From: Chryseobacterium gleum
GTDB lineage: Bacteria > Bacteroidota > Bacteroidia > Flavobacteriales_D > Crocinitomicaceae
Length of the DNA stretch: 19,353 bases
NCBI GenBank assembly: GCA_945877005.1
Contig: CAMCQL010000013.1
Coordinates: 1 to 19,353 of the forward strand
Direction of reading: 5' to 3'
Part shown: piece by piece, positions 15,448 to 19,353 of the stretch
Numbering within the stretch: the stretch's first letter is position 1
Layout of the letters: each line of letters begins with the position of its first letter
Made by a program: the position numbers and the translations under genes
Notes under the pieces: model-generated
Seen by the model: the letters and a program-made list of their open reading frames with translations, nothing else
Database searches by the model: none
Told to the model about the DNA's origin: nothing

Positions 15448-16175
15448 TATCCTTCAAATGTAATTGAAAAAATCCAAGAATTATTCTTTAAATACCTAAG
15501 CGGTGAAGAAAAAATAGTAGCATCTTGAATCAAGACATCTTGAAAACCATATGAATACTTCAATTCGATTCCAAATTTAAAATACTCCGCGAAAAATTCG
15601 ATACCTCCTCCCGCTTGTAACATCAAGTTTTGTTTTTTTAATTTAATGAATGGATCTACAAAATTCTGAGTTTTATCAGCCATTGATTGTAAGTCATACG
15701 TAAATTGAACACCACCTAAGCAATACGCATCAAAATTTGTACTTCTCATAGTTCTTAACTGAAGCATCAATGGAAAATCTAGATTAGAAGAATTTATTCT
15801 TTTTTCAATAGATTCAATTTTATCATCCACATCCTTTGAAAATGCTTGATATTTAATGACGCGCTCGATAAACGAAAAAGTTGGCACAAATCGAAGTCTA
15901 ACAATTGGAGTAAAGCATTTCAAAGAAACCACCATTCCTACTTGTGCACCTGGAAGCCCCTCTGTTACAATAGAAGTATAATTGTATTTTGAAAAAAGGG
16001 AAGGTTGTGTTACTAATAAAAAGTTATTACTATTCAACCCTAATTGAACGCCAAAATGCAATAAACGTGAATCAAATTTTGAATAATTTTCTGGTTTTTG
16101 AAGTTGTGCATTTACAAAATTACAATTCACAAATAATGTGATTGAAATAATAAATACTAGTAAAAATGCACGCAT
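15447..16175 (-). CDS. porT: PorT/SprT, type IX secretion system outer-membrane protein
   Basis: PorT is an outer-membrane beta-barrel protein required for the type IX secretion system (T9SS) of Bacteroidota, which exports adhesins, enzymes and gliding proteins. The 242-residue product has a signal peptide (about 1-23, 'FVNAQ' at the cut). The PorT-like start of the mature protein follows, 'LLHFGVQLGLNSNNF', then amphipathic strands with 'GAQVGMVVSLK', 'LRFVPTFSF', 'LDFPLMLQLRT', 'GGGIEFFAEYFKFGIELKYSYG', and a C-terminal aromatic-rich strand 'NNSWIFSITFEG'. The position directly after ubiE (9-base gap) matches the gene order I know for flavobacterial porT, which strengthens the call. The downstream oxidoreductase starts within its stop codon. 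It could be another small outer-membrane barrel, but motifs and context agree on PorT. Confidence 0.85.
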   Translation of the reverse strand: MRAFLLVFIISITLFVNCNFVNAQLQKPENYSKFDSRLLHFGVQLGLNSNNFLLVTQPSLFSKYNYTSIVTEGLPGAQVGMVVSLKCFTPIVRLRFVPTFSFIERVIKYQAFSKDVDDKIESIEKRINSSNLDFPLMLQLRTMRSTNFDAYCLGGVQFTYDLQSMADKTQNFVDPFIKLKKQNLMLQAGGGIEFFAEYFKFGIELKYSYGFQDVLIQDATIFSSPLRYLKNNSWIFSITFEG

Positions 16176-16184
16176 CTTTAGAAA

Positions 16185-16916
16185 TTATTTATTTCCGTAA
16201 TAAATTGTTGCAATACCACCAGAAACTGGTATTGATGCAACATTTTTATATCCAACATTCAATAGTATATCTTCAAATTGTTTGCCTTCTGGAAAAGCAG
16301 CTACAGATTCTGGAAGATAAGCATAAGCATTCGCATCTTTTGAAATTTTCTTGCCTAAAAAAGGGATAATTGTAGAAGAATAAAAATGAAATAACTGTTT
16401 GACTGGAAAAGATTTAGGTTTTGAGAATTCTAGAATAACTAATTTTCCACCAGGACGAACGACTCTTAACATATCAGCGAGTCCTTGTTCCAAATTTTCG
16501 AAATTCCTTACACCGAATCCAACTGTTAATGCATCAAAATAATCATCGTCAAAAGGAATTTTTTCAGAATCACCTAAACGCATCGAAATGATGTGATCAA
16601 TTCTTCTATTGCGCATCTTTTCCCTGCCTTTTTCAAGCATTCCTTCAGAAATATCTAAGCCTACAATTTCTTTTGGAGACAAAGAGAGACTTTCAATGGC
16701 AAAATCACCCGTTCCAGTGGCAATATCCAGTATTTTAGTTGGATTTAAAGGCTTTAACAATTTGACTGCTTTTTTTCGCCATAATTTATCAATTCCAAGA
16801 GATAAAAAATGATTTAAAAAATCATATTTAGCTGAAATATTATTAAACATTTCAGCAACTTCCTCTTTCTTTGATTTAGAAGCATCGCCATAGGGCTTCA
16901 CTACTTTTCTTTCCAT
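16185..16916 (-). CDS. ubiE: Demethylmenaquinone methyltransferase (UbiE/MenG)
   Basis: Adds the ring methyl group to demethylmenaquinone, the last step of menaquinone synthesis; Bacteroidota generally use menaquinone, so the menaquinone reaction is the likely one. The 243 residues match the family. Signature 1 is visible as 'MFNNISAKYDFLN' (23-35) with 'SLGIDKLWR' (39-47). The class I methyltransferase SAM site is 'LDIATGTGDFA' (63-73) with Asp88 in 'GLDIS'. Signature 2 includes 'VGFGVRNFEN' (132-141), followed by 'RVVRPGGKLVILEFSKP' (151-167). It lies 6 bases after the kinase gene and 9 bases before porT, in the same operon. Confidence 0.96.
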   Translation of the reverse strand: MERKVVKPYGDASKSKKEEVAEMFNNISAKYDFLNHFLSLGIDKLWRKKAVKLLKPLNPTKILDIATGTGDFAIESLSLSPKEIVGLDISEGMLEKGREKMRNRRIDHIISMRLGDSEKIPFDDDYFDALTVGFGVRNFENLEQGLADMLRVVRPGGKLVILEFSKPKSFPVKQLFHFYSSTIIPFLGKKISKDANAYAYLPESVAAFPEGKQFEDILLNVGYKNVASIPVSGGIATIYYGNK

Positions 16917-16922
16917 TATCGT

Positions 16923-17915
16923 CTATGAATTAGCTTCAAATTGTAATCTTTCTATTTCTTGTTCTAACTGTTCAGGTTGTATGCTTACAACTCCACTTTC
17001 CTCACATACCAACCCTCCAGCTAAATTTGCATAGGACGCAATCGTATCAATTGATAAACCTAATGTTAGACATAAGGTTGCAACACTAATAACAGTATCA
17101 CCGGCTCCACTGACATCTGCAATCGTTCTTACGTGAGCAGGAATATAATGCTTTTCCGATTTAGATTTAATAAAAACACCATGTTCTGAAAGGGTAACAA
17201 ATGTGATTTCGTTATTTAATTTATCTTCTAATTCGTTAACCGCAGCTTCAAATAAAGATTTGTTTTGAAAGTCAAATGTTACTCCCAAACCTTCTTTCAA
17301 CTCTTTCAAATTCGGTTTAAATAAAGTCACATTTTTATAGGCTAAAAAATTATCTTTTTTTGGATCTACCGTTGTAGGTATACCACGTACTATGCATTCT
17401 TTTGTTATTTTTTCAATCACACTCGACGTTAATACACCTTTATTATAATCTTCAAAAATTAATGCATCAACTCCAGAATCTAAAATAGAAATAACTTTAC
17501 TTACCAATCTTTCTTGTTCTTCAACACTTAACTCATCGGTATGTTCTGAATCTATTCTTAATAATTGCTGATTATTTCCAAGAATTCTCGTCTTTACCGT
17601 AGTTGTTCTTGATTCACTTAAAATCAATCCGCCGGCATCTATCTTGTTCTCAGCAAATAAATTCACTAAATCATTTCCAGCTTTATCTTCTCCAACCACT
17701 GCACAAATAATCGCCTCTGCACCTAATGCCACAATATTCAGTGCAACGTTTGCTGCACCACCTAAACGGCTTTCACTATGTTTTAGATTCACAATTGGAA
17801 CAGGAGCTTCAGGACTTATCCTCGTTACATTACCAATCAAATAGGCATCTAACATCACATCTCCAACAATTACAATGCGTTTTGATTTAAACGCTTCAAA
17901 CAAGGTTTTAACCAT
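16923..17915 (-). CDS. rfaE1: RfaE1-like sugar kinase (D-glycero-beta-D-manno-heptose-7-phosphate kinase family)
   Basis: A PfkB/ribokinase-fold kinase of the HldE domain-I type, which phosphorylates heptose-7-phosphate to the 1,7-bisphosphate on the way to ADP-heptose for lipopolysaccharide. Family features are 'GDVMLDAYLIGNVTRISPEAPVPI' in two parts (18-41), 'RLGGAANVA' (50-58), 'NNQQLLRID' (114-122), 'FEDYNKG' (154-160), 'FKPNLKE' (199-205) and the catalytic 'DVSGAGDT' with Asp273 in the anion hole (267-274). At 330 residues it has only the kinase part; the nucleotidyltransferase half of bifunctional HldE is absent, as is usual in Bacteroidota. The ATG is 2 bases after the upstream aminotransferase stop. 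Sugar specificity is inferred from family likeness only. Confidence 0.85.
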   Translation of the reverse strand: MVKTLFEAFKSKRIVIVGDVMLDAYLIGNVTRISPEAPVPIVNLKHSESRLGGAANVALNIVALGAEAIICAVVGEDKAGNDLVNLFAENKIDAGGLILSESRTTTVKTRILGNNQQLLRIDSEHTDELSVEEQERLVSKVISILDSGVDALIFEDYNKGVLTSSVIEKITKECIVRGIPTTVDPKKDNFLAYKNVTLFKPNLKELKEGLGVTFDFQNKSLFEAAVNELEDKLNNEITFVTLSEHGVFIKSKSEKHYIPAHVRTIADVSGAGDTVISVATLCLTLGLSIDTIASYANLAGGLVCEESGVVSIQPEQLEQEIERLQFEANS

Positions 17916-17917
17916 AA

Positions 17918-19111
17918 TTATTTTAATTTCTCCAACGCAATTGCAATTCTATCCATTGCTTTTTCAAGAATTTCTTCAGAAGTTGCATAAGAGATTCTTA
18001 AACAATTTGGGGCCCCAAACGATTCACCACTTACCAAAGCAACCATTGCTTCACTCAATAAATAGAGACATAAGTCTTGTGCGGTATGAATAGTTTTTCC
18101 ATCAAAAGATTTTCCGAAAAACGAAGAAATATCAGGGAATATATAGAAGGCACCTTCAGGTTTATTCGCTCGAACTCCTTTCATTTGAGCCAACTTATTC
18201 AACACTAAATCACGTCTGTTTTTAAATGCTTTTTTCATTTCGTCTAAAACAGAAGGATCGGCATGCATAGCTGCAATTGCTGCACGTTGAGAAATTGAGC
18301 ATGTAGCAGACGTAAATTGTCCTTGAACTTTATTACATGCCTCTGCAATTAATTTTGAAGCACCAATATATCCGAGTCTCCAACCTGTCATTGCCCATGC
18401 TTTAGAAACACCATTAACAGTAATGACTTGATCAAAAACTTCTGGAAACTGGGCTAAACTTTCATGTTTCCCGATGAAATTAATGTGTTCATAAATCTCA
18501 TCCGAAATCACAACTACTGATGGATTTTCGAGTAATACATTTGCTAATTCTCTTAACTCTTCTTTACTGTAAAGCGATCCTGTAGGATTACATGGAGATG
18601 AAAAAATCATCATTTTAGTTTTCGAAGTGATTGCTTTACGAAACTGATCAGCAGACATTTTAAAATCATTTTCAATTCCCGCTTCTACAATTACGGGTAC
18701 ACCCTCAGCAATTTTTACGATCTCAATATAAGAAACCCAATAAGGCGCAGGAATAATAACCTCATCCCCCGGATTAACACAGCTTAACACAGCATTCGCA
18801 ATAGATTGTTTTGCTCCAGTAGAAACAACTATTTGATCTTTGGCATAATCTAAACCATTGTCTCTCTTAAACTTTAAAGAAATACTTTCTCTTAAATCAT
18901 CGTAACCGGCAACAGGCGTATACATCGTGTAATTTTGATCTAGCGCTTCTTTAGCTGCATCCTTTATAAATTCTGGAGTATAAAAGTCAGGTTCTCCTAA
19001 ACTTAAAGAAATAATATCTTTCCCTGAAGCCTTTAACTCTCTGGAAATACGAGACATAGCAATAGTGGCTGATTCTTCCATTGCCATCAAACGATCTGAT
19101 AAGTGTATCAT
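17918..19111 (-). CDS. Class I PLP-dependent aspartate-type aminotransferase
   Basis: A 397-residue fold-type I, class I aminotransferase of the bacterial aspartate aminotransferase (AspC/AAT subgroup Ib) type, moving amino groups between aspartate or similar amino acids and 2-oxoglutarate. The N-terminus 'LSDRL' and 'SATIAMSRISRELKASG' fits the family start, supporting ATG at 19111. 'LGEPDFYTP' (39-47), 'YTPVAGYDDLRE' (64-75), 'STGAKQSI' (97-104), 'NPTG' with Asn175, 'SDEIYE' with Asp204 and Tyr207, and the Schiff-base Lys237 in 'NGVSKAWAMTGWRLGY' are all present. The carboxylate-binding Arg lies in 'NCLRISYAT' near the C-terminus. It is the first gene of the operon that continues into rfaE1, ubiE, porT and the oxidoreductase. 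A TAnnTTTG element lies 27 bases upstream. Aspartate is the most likely but not the only possible substrate. Confidence 0.93.
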   Translation of the reverse strand: MIHLSDRLMAMEESATIAMSRISRELKASGKDIISLSLGEPDFYTPEFIKDAAKEALDQNYTMYTPVAGYDDLRESISLKFKRDNGLDYAKDQIVVSTGAKQSIANAVLSCVNPGDEVIIPAPYWVSYIEIVKIAEGVPVIVEAGIENDFKMSADQFRKAITSKTKMMIFSSPCNPTGSLYSKEELRELANVLLENPSVVVISDEIYEHINFIGKHESLAQFPEVFDQVITVNGVSKAWAMTGWRLGYIGASKLIAEACNKVQGQFTSATCSISQRAAIAAMHADPSVLDEMKKAFKNRRDLVLNKLAQMKGVRANKPEGAFYIFPDISSFFGKSFDGKTIHTAQDLCLYLLSEAMVALVSGESFGAPNCLRISYATSEEILEKAMDRIAIALEKLK

Positions 19112-19138
19112 CTATAAAATTATTCGTAGTAGTATTCG

Positions 19139-19146
19139 CAAAACTA
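19139..19146 (-). promoter_or_regulatory. TAnnTTTG -7 element of the aminotransferase-porT operon
   Basis: TAGTTTTG on the minus strand (19146 to 19139) matches the Bacteroidota -7 consensus and lies 27 bases before the ATG at 19111. No clear TTTG/TTG is seen 17-23 bases upstream. It is the only strong candidate in the 159-base gap for driving the five-gene operon. Confidence 0.5.
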
Positions 19147-19202
19147 AAAATAAATCCACATCTATTTGACATTTGGAAGAACGAAAGAATGATTTTTGAA
19201 GT

Positions 19203-19221
19203 TTTATTTACTGTAAATAAA
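19203..19221. promoter_or_regulatory. Perfect 19-base palindrome in the divergent intergenic region, candidate operator
   Basis: TTTATTTAC-T-GTAAATAAA is a perfect inverted repeat with 9-base arms and a single central base. A one-base centre cannot form an RNA hairpin well but suits a dimeric DNA-binding protein. It lies about 57 bases upstream of the -7 element of the minus-strand operon and 50 bases before the ATG of the plus-strand lipoprotein gene, so it could act on either. AT-richness makes chance repeats more likely. Confidence 0.35.
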
Positions 19222-19270
19222 CTTATTTTTAACCTTTATAGTATTTTTACATTTAAATAGAATTAATTCG

Positions 19271-19353
19271 ATGATGAAAAGACCGTTAAATAACTTAATT
19301 TATTTAGTTTTTTTGATTGGATTATTAAGTACATTCCAAAGTTGTAAAAAAGA
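19271..19353 (+). CDS. N-terminus of a probable lipoprotein, truncated by the window end
   Basis: ATG ATG at 19271 opens a frame that stays open to the last base (27 codons visible). It encodes a basic start 'MMKRPLNN', a hydrophobic core 'LIYLVFLIGLLS', and 'TFQSCKK', which resembles a Bacteroidota lipoprotein signal with Cys25 as the lipidated residue; the box is imperfect (Phe at -3). The mature protein is outside the window, so no function can be given. No exact TAnnTTTG element precedes it; TATTTTTA at 19242-19249 is a weak match. Confidence 0.6.
   Translation, partial: MMKRPLNNLIYLVFLIGLLSTFQSCKK

Noticed and set aside
1..19353. Mobile elements, phage genes, CRISPR arrays, defence systems, tRNA or rRNA genes.
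   Set aside because: All gene-length regions are accounted for by core metabolic, envelope or RNA-modifying genes, intergenic gaps are under 160 bases, and I saw no direct repeat arrays, terminal inverted repeats or tRNA cloverleaf.

Overview
The window looks like chromosomal DNA from a low-GC member of the Bacteroidota, most likely Flavobacteriales; a Fluviicola/Crocinitomicaceae-like host is only a guess. The evidence is the AT-rich base composition, the TAnnTTTG-type -7 promoter elements upstream of several genes, the general lack of Shine-Dalgarno sequences before starts, a type IX secretion protein (PorT), a TamL-type outer-membrane lipoprotein, a split transketolase, and UbiE/MenG in an operon with PorT. 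The content is mainly core genome. I see no IS element, phage gene, CRISPR array, tRNA or rRNA. No stretch longer than 160 bases lacks a gene.

Plus strand, 2-5108: a tight five-gene run. It holds the 3' part of a polyprenyl-phosphate sugar-1-phosphate transferase (truncated by the window edge), the N-terminal transketolase subunit, a secreted von Willebrand factor A (VWA) protein, the C-terminal transketolase subunit, and a class III aminotransferase. Gaps are 0-15 bases. The VWA gene sits between the two halves of one enzyme and starts with TTG directly after the stop codon of the first half.

Plus strand, 5239-10501: pyrG (CTP synthase) and yidC (membrane insertase) form a pair 2 bases apart behind a TAnnTTTG element, closed by a strong terminator hairpin. 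A 3-hydroxyacyl-CoA dehydrogenase and a membrane-anchored GH25 muramidase follow as a second pair.

Minus strand, 10508-13153: tamL, a BamA/TamA-superfamily outer-membrane lipoprotein. It is divergent from the SpoU-family rRNA/tRNA methyltransferase at 13188-13922 (plus), across a very short region in which each promoter candidate lies in the other gene's 5' coding end.

Minus strand, 19111-13885: a five-gene operon in the order aspartate-type aminotransferase, RfaE1-like heptose kinase, ubiE/menG, porT, and a COG2509-type FAD-dependent oxidoreductase. Gaps are 2, 6 and 9 bases, then a 1-base TAATG overlap. The last gene overlaps the methyltransferase tail to tail by 38 bases. Upstream of this operon a 159-base divergent region carries a TAnnTTTG element and a perfect 19-base palindrome, followed by the first codons of a probable lipoprotein gene that runs off the window.

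Together the genes serve envelope building (sugar transferase, heptose kinase, YidC, TamL, PorT, muramidase) and central metabolism (transketolase, CTP synthase, menaquinone methylation, aminotransferases). The least explained item is the VWA gene inside the transketolase operon.
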